Shown one piece after another: positions 1 to 10,492 of a stretch of DNA of 64,000 bases. A program made the position numbers and the translations under genes. Each line of letters starts with the position of its first letter. Position 1 is the first letter of the stretch. Under the pieces are notes generated by a model. The model saw only the letters and a program-made list of their open reading frames with translations. It made no database searches and was not told the DNA's origin. Source of the stretch: Campylobacteraceae bacterium (GTDB lineage: Bacteria > Campylobacterota > Campylobacteria > Campylobacterales > Sulfurovaceae); NCBI GenBank assembly GCA_027014605.1, contig JALWDJ010000082.1:1-64000 (forward strand). Reading direction: 5' to 3'.

Positions 1-50
1 TAAAAAAAGAATCTATAAAATATATTCTTGAAAACTATTACAGGGTTGCC

Positions 51-85
51 TAACTATAATTTTTTTTTATAATTAATTATAGTTA
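51..85. repeat. 11-bp inverted repeat downstream of the NERD gene
   Basis: TAACTATAATT and AATTATAGTTA form perfect 11-bp arms around an AT-only 13-nt spacer, just beyond the stop codon of the minus-strand NERD gene. It could act as an AT-rich transcription terminator in either direction. The plus-strand copy has a long T run in the loop rather than after the stem, so terminator function is inferred. Confidence 0.45.
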
Positions 86-110
86 CAGCTAGTGGATTGT
101 CTGTTTTGTG

Positions 111-728
111 CTAGTTTTGGTGACTCTTAAAAACAGTTATTGCTCCCATCTTATCTACACGGCTCTTCCAATCTGTAATAAATGAATCAGCTCTTAAAAA
201 ACCTTTGGGAAGTTTATCATTGGTTAGAGTTGTTTTTGGATTAATAAGAACTGTAGAAGATATTGGAATACCAAAAAGTTTTAAATTTTGAGGAAGTTCC
301 ATATTTTCTTTTAAAAATTCTGATAATATTTTTACATGTCGATTGTTCTGCTCTATTGGATTTGGAAAAGTTTGTATCTTATTTCCATATTTTACATTCA
401 ATGAACCATCAGCTTTAATAGTTAATTCACCTGAAAAGCTTTTACTCTCCAAAACTTCTATACCTAAATGATTAATAATAATATGGTCAATCTGAGCTAC
501 TTCTCCATTATGCTCTATTCGTATATCATGTAATAAAATATTTCTAGGATTATCTTTGAAATAAAAATCAAGATAGTAAGCATTATCTTTTTCAGCTTTA
601 TATCCGTTTTCAATTCGTTGTAAATCTGCTCTTATAAAAGCTCTTTGTTTTTCATTGTTACTTTTAACTAGTAACTCTTTTAGTTTAGCTATCTCTTTTT
701 CTTTAGAATCTATAGTTTTATATATCAT
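111..728 (-). CDS. NERD-domain (nuclease-related) protein
   Basis: This 205-residue protein has a charged helical N-terminus (about residues 1-45, rich in Lys/Glu) followed by a NERD domain at about residues 65-140. The segment AQIDHIIINHLGIEVLESKS carries the Asp and the Glu-x-Lys expected of the PD-(D/E)xK-like core. NERD proteins are predicted nucleases or DNA-processing accessories; the exact substrate is unknown. There is no C-terminal zinc ribbon or helicase, which some family members have. The gene is monocistronic, opposes the neighbouring FAD oxidoreductase gene and is flanked by very AT-rich DNA, so it may be an accessory acquisition. The family call is fairly safe; the role is open. 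Confidence 0.8.
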   Translation of the reverse strand: MIYKTIDSKEKEIAKLKELLVKSNNEKQRAFIRADLQRIENGYKAEKDNAYYLDFYFKDNPRNILLHDIRIEHNGEVAQIDHIIINHLGIEVLESKSFSGELTIKADGSLNVKYGNKIQTFPNPIEQNNRHVKILSEFLKENMELPQNLKLFGIPISSTVLINPKTTLTNDKLPKGFLRADSFITDWKSRVDKMGAITVFKSHQN

Positions 729-883
729 ATTTATAACCTTAATTATTATTAAAAATATTCTATTAATTTATTAAATTATACTATAACTTAATAAATTTGA
801 GTTTTAAGTAGTTTATTATTATTAAGATAGTATATGGCTATAAATAAATAAAACATAGGAGAACGGCTTTTAAAGCTAAATAA

Positions 884-1993
884 ATGAAAAAAAAATACAA
901 TACAGTAGTCATTGGTGCAGGAATAGCAGGGTGTTGCTCTGCCTATTTTCTAAAAGAGAAAGGTATAGATGTCTTAGTAGTTGATAGAAGTGGAGTATCT
1001 GCTACAGGTGGTTCTTCTGCTGCTGGTGCATTTATCTCTCCAAAGATAGGAAAGGGTTCACCACTTCAGACTCTTACAAATGAGGCTTTTAATTTTGCAG
1101 TAGAGTTCTATTCAGATAGATTTCATAGATATTTTACTCAAACAGGGGTTATTAGATTACTAAAAGATAAGGTTGATGCTAAGAAGTTTATGGCGTATGA
1201 GAAGTTTAATAGTGCTAAGAGAAGGGTTTTAAATAGAGATGAGTTAAGAGAGTATGGAATTAAAGATGAAGATATAGCTTTTCTCTTTGAAGAGGCTGGA
1301 GTATGTGATGCACCTCATCTATGTAGAGCTATTATAAGATATATTGACTATCTACAGTATGATGTTAGAGAGTTAAAATATATAGATGGCTATTGGCATA
1401 TAGGCTCTATAGAGGCTCAAAATATAGTTTTAGCTACAGGATATCAGAATAATCTATTTGATATGAGATATATGGGTGTAAAGGGTTTATGGGGAAGTAG
1501 AGGGGACTATATAAGCAGTTTAGATTTAAAAGTTAGTATGCACAAAAAAATCTCTATCTCATCTAATATAGATGGTATTATAAAGATTGGTGCAACACAT
1601 ATTAAATCTAAAGAGCCATGTATATCTTGTGACGGTAAGCCTCTAAAGTCTTTGGAGAAGATAGCTTCAACTATGGTTGATAGTAGTGATTTTAGATTAA
1701 AAGAGACATTTTGTGGTATGCGTTCATCATCAAAAGATTTCTTTCCTCTTGTTGGAGGAGTAATAGATACAAAATATATGTTAGAGACATATCCTAAGAT
1801 ACTAAAAGGTGCAAAACCTCCAATTAAGAAGATAAAAAATCTATATATATGTAACGGTCTGGGTGGTAGAGGATTTGTGTTTGCTCCATTAATGGGTAAG
1901 ATATTGGCTGATTTTATTATAGATAAGAGAGAGATAGATAGTAGAGTAAATCCAGATAGACTCTTTTTAAAGTGGTGTAGAAAATTGGTTTAG
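884..1993 (+). CDS. FAD-dependent oxidoreductase, free-standing MnmC C-terminal-domain type
   Basis: A 369-residue DAO-family flavoprotein. It opens with a Rossmann dinucleotide motif, VVIGAGIAGCCSAYFLKEKG, then GGSSAAGAFISPKIGKGSP, which matches the FAD domain of the bifunctional tRNA enzyme MnmC. The C-terminal NLYICNGLGGRGFVFAPLMG is the usual FAD-contacting end. In MnmC this domain removes the carboxymethyl group from cmnm5(s2)U34 of tRNA. The methyltransferase half of MnmC is absent, so this is the oxidoreductase half alone. Context fits tRNA modification: tgt follows after 33 nt and mnmA is 13 kb away. The nearest purine-rich ribosome-binding motif (AGGAGA, about 857-862) lies unusually far from the ATG, about 20 nt. 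A different amine substrate cannot be excluded. Confidence 0.78.
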   Translation: MKKKYNTVVIGAGIAGCCSAYFLKEKGIDVLVVDRSGVSATGGSSAAGAFISPKIGKGSPLQTLTNEAFNFAVEFYSDRFHRYFTQTGVIRLLKDKVDAKKFMAYEKFNSAKRRVLNRDELREYGIKDEDIAFLFEEAGVCDAPHLCRAIIRYIDYLQYDVRELKYIDGYWHIGSIEAQNIVLATGYQNNLFDMRYMGVKGLWGSRGDYISSLDLKVSMHKKISISSNIDGIIKIGATHIKSKEPCISCDGKPLKSLEKIASTMVDSSDFRLKETFCGMRSSSKDFFPLVGGVIDTKYMLETYPKILKGAKPPIKKIKNLYICNGLGGRGFVFAPLMGKILADFIIDKREIDSRVNPDRLFLKWCRKLV

Positions 1994-1994
1994 A

Positions 1995-3154
<1,160 letters not shown>

Positions 3155-3200
3155 GATTGTGATAAAATCCGACAATTATTGAGAGTTAGGATAAGAAAAT

Positions 3201-5249
3201 ATGACAAAATCACTTTTAATTGAGATAGGTGTAGAGGAGCTTCCTGCCATTCCTCTACTAAAAATTTTAAAAAATATTGAAAAATCTTGGGCAGATATAT
3301 TAAAAGAGTATAGATTAGACTCTGAGTTTGAGTTTCTATATACCCCACGAAGATTAGTTCTTCTACATAAAGATATACCTCTTAAACAGCAAGATAGTAT
3401 AACAGAGCTATTTGGACCTCCTATTAGTGTAGCTATTAGAGATGGAGAGATTACAAGAGCTGGAGATGGTTTTGCTAGGAAGTGTGGAGTATCTTTTGAT
3501 AAGTTAGATAGAGCTACTAAAAATGGAAGAGAGGTTTTATACTTTAAGAGAGAAGAGATTGGAAAAGATACTAAAGAGCTTTTAGAGGAGATGATAAAAA
3601 AATGGATAGCCTCTATGAGTTTTGGTAAAATGATGCGTTGGGGGGATAGAAGAGATGAGTTTATTCGTCCTATTAGATGGCTACAGGTTAGATTAGACAA
3701 TGAGAGTATAGATATAACTATATTTGGAGTAAAATCTGATACTAAAACTTTTGTCCATAGAGTGGTATCTTTTGAGCCTATTAATCTAAAAGTAATTAAT
3801 GAGTATGAAAATATATTAAGAGATGGAAAAGTTATTCTATATCCTAAAGAGAGAGAAGAGATAATAGTCTCTCAATTTGATAGTTTAGAAGAAAGGCATA
3901 ATATTAAGATAGAGAGAGATAAATCTCTATTAGATGAGGTTGTAGCAATTACAGAAAATCCAAAGGCTCTATTAGGAACTTTTGATAAGTCATTTTTAGA
4001 GTTGCCACCAGAGGTTATTATTGCATCTATGAAAGAGCATCAGAGATATTTCCCTGTATTTAAAGATAATAGACTTAGTAACCAATTTATAGTTGTATCT
4101 AATGGAGTAACCGATGACTACTCTAAAATCATAGCAGGAAATGAGAGAGTTTTAAAACCACGACTATCTGATGCACTCTTTTTCTATAGAAATGATTTAA
4201 AGAGGGGATTATCAACTAATGGATTAGAGAAGATTACATTTATGGACTCTCTAGGGAGCTTAAAGGATAAGATAGATAGAGAAAAGGCTATATCTCTAAG
4301 AGTTCTTGGCTTATATATGGATAGAGTAGAAGAGGAGAGTAACAAAAGTTCAAAAGAGTTAGTTATGCTTATGGAAGAGGCTGTAGAGTTAGCAAAAGCA
4401 GATTTAACTTCAGAGATGGTATATGAGTTTACAGAGCTTCAAGGCTTAATGGGTTACTACTATGCTAAAGCTTTAAGAAAAGATAGTTTAGTTTTTAATG
4501 CTATAAAAGAGCAATATTACCCTTTAGGAGATGGAGCTAAACTCCCATCATCAATATTCTCTTCAATTTTATCTATCTCAATTAAACTAGATACACTTAT
4601 TGGACTATTTAGTATTGGTAAAATTCCAACAGGCTCAAAAGACCCATTTGCATTAAGAAGAGCTGTAAATGGTATTATTAGAATGGTTATTGAGTATGAT
4701 TTAGATTTTAATATAGATAATATTTTAGAATTAACCAAAGAGCTATACAGAGATTATAATAGAGAGAAATTAATAGATTTTATCTTAGAGAGAGTCTATA
4801 AGATTTTAGATGCCAATCCATCTGTTATCTCTGCTGTTTTAAGCTCAGGTGAGAGAGATATTAATAAGATAGCTAAAAAGGTAGATGCTCTAAATAGTAT
4901 TGTAACTCAAAAGAGTTTTAAAGAGCAATTTTCAACCTTTAAGAGAGTTGCAAATATCTCTAAAGATATAGATTTAAATCAAGAGCTTATTATTAACGCT
5001 ATGCTATTTCAAGATAGTATAGAAAATAAGTTATATAATAGATATATAGAGGTTATATCAAAAGATTACTCCAGCTATAAAGATAGATTAAATGGACTCT
5101 TCTCTCTAAAAAATGAGTTAGATAGATATTTCGATAATATTATGGTAAATGTTGAAGATAGAAGTATAAGGGAGAATAGAAAAAATATGATAGCATCTAT
5201 ATATAAATCTTTTCGAGAGATTGCTGATATTAAAGAGATTTCTATCTAA
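3201..5249 (+). CDS. glyS: glycine--tRNA ligase beta subunit
   Basis: A 682-residue GlyS of the bacterial alpha2beta2 glycyl-tRNA synthetase. It starts with the family signature LLIEIGVEELPA and contains the conserved SFGKMMRWG and KEHQRYFPV blocks; the C-terminal part is the anticodon-binding region. The beta subunit recognises tRNA-Gly, while the catalytic alpha subunit GlyQ is encoded elsewhere because it is not in this window. A -10-like GATAAAAT lies just upstream. The stop codon is followed one base later by the likely TTG start of the next gene, so the two are probably translationally coupled. Confidence 0.97.
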   Translation: MTKSLLIEIGVEELPAIPLLKILKNIEKSWADILKEYRLDSEFEFLYTPRRLVLLHKDIPLKQQDSITELFGPPISVAIRDGEITRAGDGFARKCGVSFDKLDRATKNGREVLYFKREEIGKDTKELLEEMIKKWIASMSFGKMMRWGDRRDEFIRPIRWLQVRLDNESIDITIFGVKSDTKTFVHRVVSFEPINLKVINEYENILRDGKVILYPKEREEIIVSQFDSLEERHNIKIERDKSLLDEVVAITENPKALLGTFDKSFLELPPEVIIASMKEHQRYFPVFKDNRLSNQFIVVSNGVTDDYSKIIAGNERVLKPRLSDALFFYRNDLKRGLSTNGLEKITFMDSLGSLKDKIDREKAISLRVLGLYMDRVEEESNKSSKELVMLMEEAVELAKADLTSEMVYEFTELQGLMGYYYAKALRKDSLVFNAIKEQYYPLGDGAKLPSSIFSSILSISIKLDTLIGLFSIGKIPTGSKDPFALRRAVNGIIRMVIEYDLDFNIDNILELTKELYRDYNREKLIDFILERVYKILDANPSVISAVLSSGERDINKIAKKVDALNSIVTQKSFKEQFSTFKRVANISKDIDLNQELIINAMLFQDSIENKLYNRYIEVISKDYSSYKDRLNGLFSLKNELDRYFDNIMVNVEDRSIRENRKNMIASIYKSFREIADIKEISI

Positions 5250-5250
5250 T

Positions 5251-6111
5251 TTGAAATTTTATAGAATATATATAGAACTAACAAATATATGTGGACTTAA
5301 GTGTTCATTCTGTCCAACTAAAGAGTTACCTAATGATATTATGAGTTTAGATTTTTTTGAATTTATAATTAAACAGGCTAAATTTTTTACAAAAGAGATA
5401 GCTTGTCATGTGGTAGGTGACCCTCTGACTCTCTCTAATCTATCTAAATATTTAGATATTATATATAGATACGGTATGAGGGCAGTCATTACTACAAGTG
5501 GATATTACATCAAAAATCATAACTTAAAAACACTTTTTCATCCTGCTATTAAACAGATAAATATATCTCTTAACTCTTTCAATAAAAATGATAAGAGTAT
5601 ATCTTTTAGAGAGTATATAGAGCCTATATTAAATATATGCAATAAAAAATTAGAGTTAAATAGAGATATATTTATAAATCTTAGGATTTGGAATTTAGAT
5701 GAGGTTATGAGTGAGAGAGAGTTTAATAGTAAAATTTTCAACACTCTAAACTCATTTTTTGGAGTAAATTTAGACAATCTAAACCTAAAAGGAAAAGATA
5801 GAGTTAGGTTGGATAGTAAAATTATCCTCCACTTTGATAACTATTTTGAGTGGCCATCTCTAAATAATCAAATCTATGGAGATGGGACTTGTCAAGGATT
5901 AAGCTCTCATATAGCAATCCTTGTTTCAGGAGTAGTTGTACCATGCTGTTTAGATAGTAATGGAGTCATATCATTAGGAGATTTAAAACAAGAGAGCTTA
6001 AAAGAGATACTATCTAATACGAGAGCTTCTAATATACGAGATGGATTTAGAAAATATAGATGTAGTGAAGAGTTATGTTTGAAGTGTAGCTATAAAAATA
6101 GATTTAATTAA
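5251..6111 (+). CDS. radical SAM protein with SPASM-like C-terminal cysteines
   Basis: A radical SAM enzyme of about 286 residues. The N-terminal NICGLKCSFCP is the CX3CX2C motif that binds the SAM-cleaving 4Fe-4S cluster. A second set of cysteines at the C-terminus (GTCQG, PCCLD, RCSEELCLKC) looks like a SPASM-type auxiliary-cluster domain. Such enzymes often modify peptides or mature cofactors; the substrate here is unknown. The start is uncertain. The ORF opens with TTG at 5221 inside glyS, but TTG at 5251, just after the glyS stop, gives MKFYRIYIELTNICG, which I prefer because the extra N-terminal residues look non-family. A structured non-coding stretch follows it. Confidence 0.85.
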   Translation: MKFYRIYIELTNICGLKCSFCPTKELPNDIMSLDFFEFIIKQAKFFTKEIACHVVGDPLTLSNLSKYLDIIYRYGMRAVITTSGYYIKNHNLKTLFHPAIKQINISLNSFNKNDKSISFREYIEPILNICNKKLELNRDIFINLRIWNLDEVMSEREFNSKIFNTLNSFFGVNLDNLNLKGKDRVRLDSKIILHFDNYFEWPSLNNQIYGDGTCQGLSSHIAILVSGVVVPCCLDSNGVISLGDLKQESLKEILSNTRASNIRDGFRKYRCSEELCLKCSYKNRFN

Positions 6112-6127
6112 AAAAAATAATAAGTTC

Positions 6128-6192
6128 GATAACTTTTAATGGTTTTGTAATCAAAAAAAGGGAAATAAAAATGATGGATATTAAAAGTTATC
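6128..6192. repeat. 13-bp inverted repeat after the radical SAM gene
   Basis: GATAACTTTTAAT (6128-6140) and ATTAAAAGTTATC (6180-6192) are perfect 13-nt arms separated by 39 nt. The gene-free stretch 6112-6385 (274 nt) also contains a G-rich hairpin (6194-6243) and then only AT-rich DNA. The stem is too AT-rich and the loop too long for a standard terminator. Confidence 0.6.
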
Positions 6193-6193
6193 T

Positions 6194-6243
6194 ATGAGAG
6201 CCTTTAGGGAAATAAGGGGGAGTTGGGGGATTAAGACTCTCAT
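6194..6243 (+). other. G-rich hairpin/possible tiny ORF in an AT-rich gap
   Basis: ATGAGAG (6194-6200) pairs with CTCTCAT (6237-6243). The loop holds GGG, GGGGG and GGGGG runs, striking in a genome this AT-rich and suggestive of G-quadruplex potential. The same bases could encode a 20-codon peptide (MRAFREIRGSWGIKTLMRKL) overlapping an 8-codon ORF (MMDIKSYL) preceded by AAAAAGGG. I cannot say which reading, RNA or peptide, is real. Confidence 0.35.
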
Positions 6244-6385
6244 GAGAAAATTATAGCGAAAAAAAACTATAAAAAGAAGTATTTTTTAAAAAAATTTAAA
6301 AAAAACTTAAATTTTAAATATTAATAATTTCTTAATGTTTCTTGATATTTAAAGCTAAATCTATTAAAACATTTTAAGTTTATTT

Positions 6386-8335
6386 TTATTTTAAGTATTC
6401 CAATTCCTCTTGAAGTTCAAGAAGCTCTAAATATCTATCACTCTTTTTTTCATACTCATCTTCTAACTCTTTTAACTCACTAGCCACTTCACTTAGTCCT
6501 CTTTGCATATAGCACTCTGGATTTGATAGGCATTTATTAAGTTCATCTATTTTACTCTCAAGCTCTTCTATAATATTAGGAAGTCTATCTAAATCTCTCT
6601 GGTCTTTATAGCTAAGTTTAGTCTGTTTTTTTATTTTAGTAGGAGTAGTAATTTTAATCTCTTTTTTTATCTCATTATCTATTTTATATAGTTCATTTAT
6701 ACTCTTTTCAATAGATAGATACTCACTATAGTTTTGATATGATTCTTCAACAACTCCATCTCCTTTAAATATAAGAAGTTTAGATGCAATTTTATCTATA
6801 AAATATCTATCATGACTTACAAATATTAATGCCCCTTGAAAGTTTATTAACTTCTCCTCTAAAATATTTATGGTTTGAATATCAAGGTCATTTGTAGGCT
6901 CATCTAATATAAGACAATCAACTTTTTTTGTAAAGAGGAGTGCTAAGGCTATTCTATTCTTCTCTCCTCCACTAAGATAACCTATCTTTTTTGTTAGATA
7001 CTCTTCAGGAAATAGAAAACTCTTTAGATAGGCATATATGTGCATAGATTTTCCATTATCAAGCTCTATCCTATCTCCACCTTTTGGCAAGAATGTCTCT
7101 ACTATGCTCTTGTTATCATCTAACATCTCTCTATGCTGGTCAAAATATCCTATTGAGAACTCTCCTTTTTTTATAACTCCTCTATCTGGCTCTATTCTTC
7201 CAAGAAGTATTTTAAGTAGTGTTGATTTTCCAGAGCCATTATGTCCTACTACTGCTATTTTGTCTCTTTGTAAAATTCGTATAGTTAGATTTTCAATAAG
7301 ATTTTTTCCACCTATAGAGTAGCTTAAATCCTCAATATCAAATAGCATCTTCTTTTTAGATATTGAACCCTCAGAGTTAAAACTCTTTTTCTCTCTCTCT
7401 AACTCAATCATCATTTTTCGTATAAGAGTTGGGTCTTTTTTTGCTTTCTCTCTTAGCTCAAATACCCTCTTTTTTCTACCTTGATTTCTTGTAAGTCTAG
7501 CTCTAACCCCTCGATTTAACCACTCTTCCTCTTTTTTTAAAAATCTTAGCAAATTCTCATGCTCTTTTTTCATACTTTGCATTCTTTGCTCTTTTTTAAC
7601 TAGGAATTGGTCATACCCTCCACTATAAGATACTATACTCATATCTTCAATCTCAACAATACGAGTAGCAATAGTATTGATAAAGTGTCTATCATGAGAT
7701 ATAATTAAAAGAGTAAACTTCTCTTTAATTAAAATATCTTCTAAAAACTCCACCATATATACATCAAGATGGTTAGTTGGTTCATCAAGTAGTAGAATAT
7801 CAGGTTTTTTTAGTATAAGAGATGCTAAAGCTACTCTTCTCTGCTCTCCACCAGATAAACTATTTACATCTCTATATTCATACTCTTTTAGCTTAAACTC
7901 TTGTAGGACTCTCTCTATTTTATCATCTAAATTCCAAGCATTATGGTGGTCAAGATATGTAACTATATTAGAGTGTTCTTCTAGTAGTGCTTTATTATTA
8001 AAATCACTAGAGAGAAGATTGGATAACTCATCATATCTCTCTTTTGCCTCTTTAAGCTCTGTTAATTCAGCCTCTATAGCATCTCTTACATTTAGATTAT
8101 CTTTAAACTTTGGATTTTGACTTAATGAGTCTATGATTACTCTGCTATTTATAACTCTGCGTCCACTATCAGGCTCAATCTCATTAGATATAATCTTAAG
8201 TAGTGTTGACTTTCCACAACCATTTTGTCCAATAATAGCAACTCTCTCCCCCTCATTAAGTGTAAAATTCACCCCTTTTAAGAGTTGTTTCACATCATAG
8301 TTTTTATCAATATCAAATAGACTAATAAGTGCCAC
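6386..8335 (-). CDS. uup: ABC-F family ATPase, Uup-like
   Basis: A soluble 649-residue protein with two ABC domains and no membrane segment. Domain 1 has Walker A GQNGCGKST, signature LSGGEQRR and Walker B LLLDEPTNHLD. Domain 2 has GHNGSGKST, LSGGEKNR and LILDEPTNDLD. A charged linker of about 70 residues joins the two, as in ribosome-binding ABC-F proteins. The C-terminal 60 residues form a predicted coiled coil (ELESKIDELNK...), the Uup-type DNA-binding tail. ABC-F proteins act on the ribosome as translation factors; Uup also affects precise excision of transposons in E. coli. The gene faces away from cbiD and shares the 8336-8411 gap with it. Confidence 0.92.
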   Translation of the reverse strand: MALISLFDIDKNYDVKQLLKGVNFTLNEGERVAIIGQNGCGKSTLLKIISNEIEPDSGRRVINSRVIIDSLSQNPKFKDNLNVRDAIEAELTELKEAKERYDELSNLLSSDFNNKALLEEHSNIVTYLDHHNAWNLDDKIERVLQEFKLKEYEYRDVNSLSGGEQRRVALASLILKKPDILLLDEPTNHLDVYMVEFLEDILIKEKFTLLIISHDRHFINTIATRIVEIEDMSIVSYSGGYDQFLVKKEQRMQSMKKEHENLLRFLKKEEEWLNRGVRARLTRNQGRKKRVFELREKAKKDPTLIRKMMIELEREKKSFNSEGSISKKKMLFDIEDLSYSIGGKNLIENLTIRILQRDKIAVVGHNGSGKSTLLKILLGRIEPDRGVIKKGEFSIGYFDQHREMLDDNKSIVETFLPKGGDRIELDNGKSMHIYAYLKSFLFPEEYLTKKIGYLSGGEKNRIALALLFTKKVDCLILDEPTNDLDIQTINILEEKLINFQGALIFVSHDRYFIDKIASKLLIFKGDGVVEESYQNYSEYLSIEKSINELYKIDNEIKKEIKITTPTKIKKQTKLSYKDQRDLDRLPNIIEELESKIDELNKCLSNPECYMQRGLSEVASELKELEDEYEKKSDRYLELLELQEELEYLK

Positions 8336-8411
8336 AAAGCAATCCTTTTTTACGTAATTATAGTGTGTTAATTTTAATCTGTTATAATTAAAAAAAAGTG
8401 AATTATATAAG

Positions 8412-9374
8412 TTGAGTAAATTAAAAAGAGGATATACAACAGGAGTTCATGCATTAATTGCTTTTAAATCAGCTCTGGAAGCATTTTTAGTTACAAGGGA
8501 AAAATCTATATCTATTACAAATAAGATGGATAATGATGACCTTGATGTAACTAGGGGGTGTGAAATTGTTGTAACTGTATCAGATAGATTAGAGGATTTA
8601 GAGTTAAATTCTAAACCTCATCAAGCATATAAATTTAACGCGCTTAATATATATGCAGGAGTTGGAGTTGGAATTGTAACAAAAGATGGACTAAAACCTC
8701 CTAGAGGATATCCTGCAATAAATCCAATACCACTTAATGCGATTAAAAATATATATAGTAGTTTTAACCATAATATAGAAGAGATATTTGTAACTATATC
8801 TGTAACCAATGGAGAGGAATTAGCAAGACAGACAGCAAATGAGAAGGTTGGAGTAGTTGGTGGTATATCTATCTTAGGTACAACAGGATTTGTAAAACCT
8901 ATCTCAAGCTCTGCTTATCTTGATAGTATAAAAACAGAATTAAATTTTGCTAAAAGTAATGGATATAGAGAGGTTGTATTAACTCTTGGAAATAGCTCTT
9001 TTGCTAAGGCTAAAGAGATGTATAATATAGAACAGATAGTAGAGATTGGTAATTTTGTATATGACTCAATAGAGATTGCAAACAGTATTGGAATTAAAAA
9101 GATTGTATTTATCTGTGGTATTGGTAAAGCTACTAAAGTTATGCAAGGGTATAAAAATACCCATAATAGATTTGGGCAGATTGATTTTAGACTACTTCAA
9201 AAAGAGATTTTAAGAGAATTTAATATTTTAGTAGATATAGAGAGGGTCAAAACTGTAAGAGGAGTTATCTTAGGTTTAAATAAAGATAAGTTCTATAAAT
9301 TAATAAAAGATAGAGTGAATAACAGAATAAAACTATGGTTTCCGACAATTAAGATAGATACTTTAATTATCTAA
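8412..9374 (+). CDS. cbiD: cobalt-precorrin-5B (C1)-methyltransferase CbiD
   Basis: A 320-residue CbiD that methylates C-1 of cobalt-precorrin-5B using SAM in the oxygen-independent cobalamin route. The N-terminal LKRGYTTGVHA resembles the RxGyTTG start of the family, and GVGIVTKDGLKPPRGYPAINPIPL is the characteristic central block. The start is TTG at 8412; there is no ATG nearby. A TATAAT lies about 25 nt upstream. It stands apart from the other cbi genes (55.1-59.0 kb) and precedes rseP by 35 nt. Confidence 0.93.
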   Translation: MSKLKRGYTTGVHALIAFKSALEAFLVTREKSISITNKMDNDDLDVTRGCEIVVTVSDRLEDLELNSKPHQAYKFNALNIYAGVGVGIVTKDGLKPPRGYPAINPIPLNAIKNIYSSFNHNIEEIFVTISVTNGEELARQTANEKVGVVGGISILGTTGFVKPISSSAYLDSIKTELNFAKSNGYREVVLTLGNSSFAKAKEMYNIEQIVEIGNFVYDSIEIANSIGIKKIVFICGIGKATKVMQGYKNTHNRFGQIDFRLLQKEILREFNILVDIERVKTVRGVILGLNKDKFYKLIKDRVNNRIKLWFPTIKIDTLII

Positions 9375-9409
9375 AGGGTATAATACTTTAAATTAAATCT
9401 AGGATTTTT

Positions 9410-10489
9410 ATGGGTATTTTTATTGCATTATTAGTTTTATCGTTTTTAATCTTTTTTCATGAATTGGGTCACTTTTTAATGGCTAAATTTTTTGATGTAA
9501 AGGTTGATGTGTTTAGCATAGGATTTGGGAAGAGACTCTTTACAAAAAAAATTGGAGATACAGAGTGGAGTATATCTATTATTCCATTAGGTGGATATGT
9601 AAAGATGAAGGGGCAAGATGATAGTAATCCACTAGCTAAAAATTATGATAGTGATAGTTATACAGCTAAAAAGCCTTGGCAGAGGATACTTATACTTTTA
9701 GCAGGACCATTTGCTAATTTTTTTGTAGCTTTTATTCTCTATTTTACAGTTTCTCAGATTGGAACATATCTATCTCCACTATTTAACTATTCACACTATA
9801 TATCACCTACCATTGGTACATTCTCTAGTGACTCACCTGCAAAAGAGGCAGGATTAAAAGAGGGAGATAAGATAGTTAAGATTAATGGCATAGAGATTAA
9901 AAATTGGGATAGTATAGGTAAGAGTATTCAAAAATATAATGATAGTATAGAATTTACTATATTAAGAGCTAATCAAGAGTTAACTTTTAATATTAAACCT
10001 TTAATCAAAGAGCAGAAAAATAAATTTGGAGAGATTATTAAGAGAAAAATTATCGGTATTGCTCCTAAGATTACTAATAATATATTAAAATTTTCTCCAA
10101 TTGACGGTATTATTTTTGCATATAATGAGACTGTTTATGCTTCCACAATGATTTTTAAGAGTGTTGAGAAACTAATTACAGGTTCAGTTCCAGCTAATCA
10201 ATTAGGAGGAGTAATATCTATTGTAGATATTACATCAAAAGCTAGTCAATCAGGATTGATAGCTCTTCTACTTTTTACAGCACTAATCTCTGTAAACTTA
10301 GGAGTTCTAAATCTTCTCCCAATACCTGCACTTGATGGTGGACATATTATGTTTAATATATATGAGATAATAACAAGAAAAGCTCCAAGTGAGAAGATGA
10401 TGTATAGATTGACCATAGTTGGATGGGGAATTTTACTCTCCCTTATGCTACTTGGAATATATAATGATTTAAATAGGCTATTAGGATAG
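9410..10489 (+). CDS. rseP: RIP metalloprotease RseP (M50 family)
   Basis: An inner-membrane site-2 protease of 359 residues. The zinc-binding HELGH is in the first transmembrane helix (FFHELGHFLMAKFF). A PDZ domain covers about residues 130-210 (GLKEGDKIVKINGIEIKNWD), and the C-terminal NLLPIPALDGGH supplies the third zinc ligand region. Family members cut transmembrane anchors of regulators and remnant signal peptides. A -10-like TATAAT is just upstream. The next gene starts 3 nt after the stop, so the two are one transcript. Confidence 0.96.
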   Translation: MGIFIALLVLSFLIFFHELGHFLMAKFFDVKVDVFSIGFGKRLFTKKIGDTEWSISIIPLGGYVKMKGQDDSNPLAKNYDSDSYTAKKPWQRILILLAGPFANFFVAFILYFTVSQIGTYLSPLFNYSHYISPTIGTFSSDSPAKEAGLKEGDKIVKINGIEIKNWDSIGKSIQKYNDSIEFTILRANQELTFNIKPLIKEQKNKFGEIIKRKIIGIAPKITNNILKFSPIDGIIFAYNETVYASTMIFKSVEKLITGSVPANQLGGVISIVDITSKASQSGLIALLLFTALISVNLGVLNLLPIPALDGGHIMFNIYEIITRKAPSEKMMYRLTIVGWGILLSLMLLGIYNDLNRLLG

Positions 10490-10492
10490 ATT

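Noticed and set aside
3176-3700. Minus-strand ORF of 174 aa opposite glyS
   Set aside because: It is a shadow of the glyS frame: low-complexity Ser/Leu composition, no SD or family.
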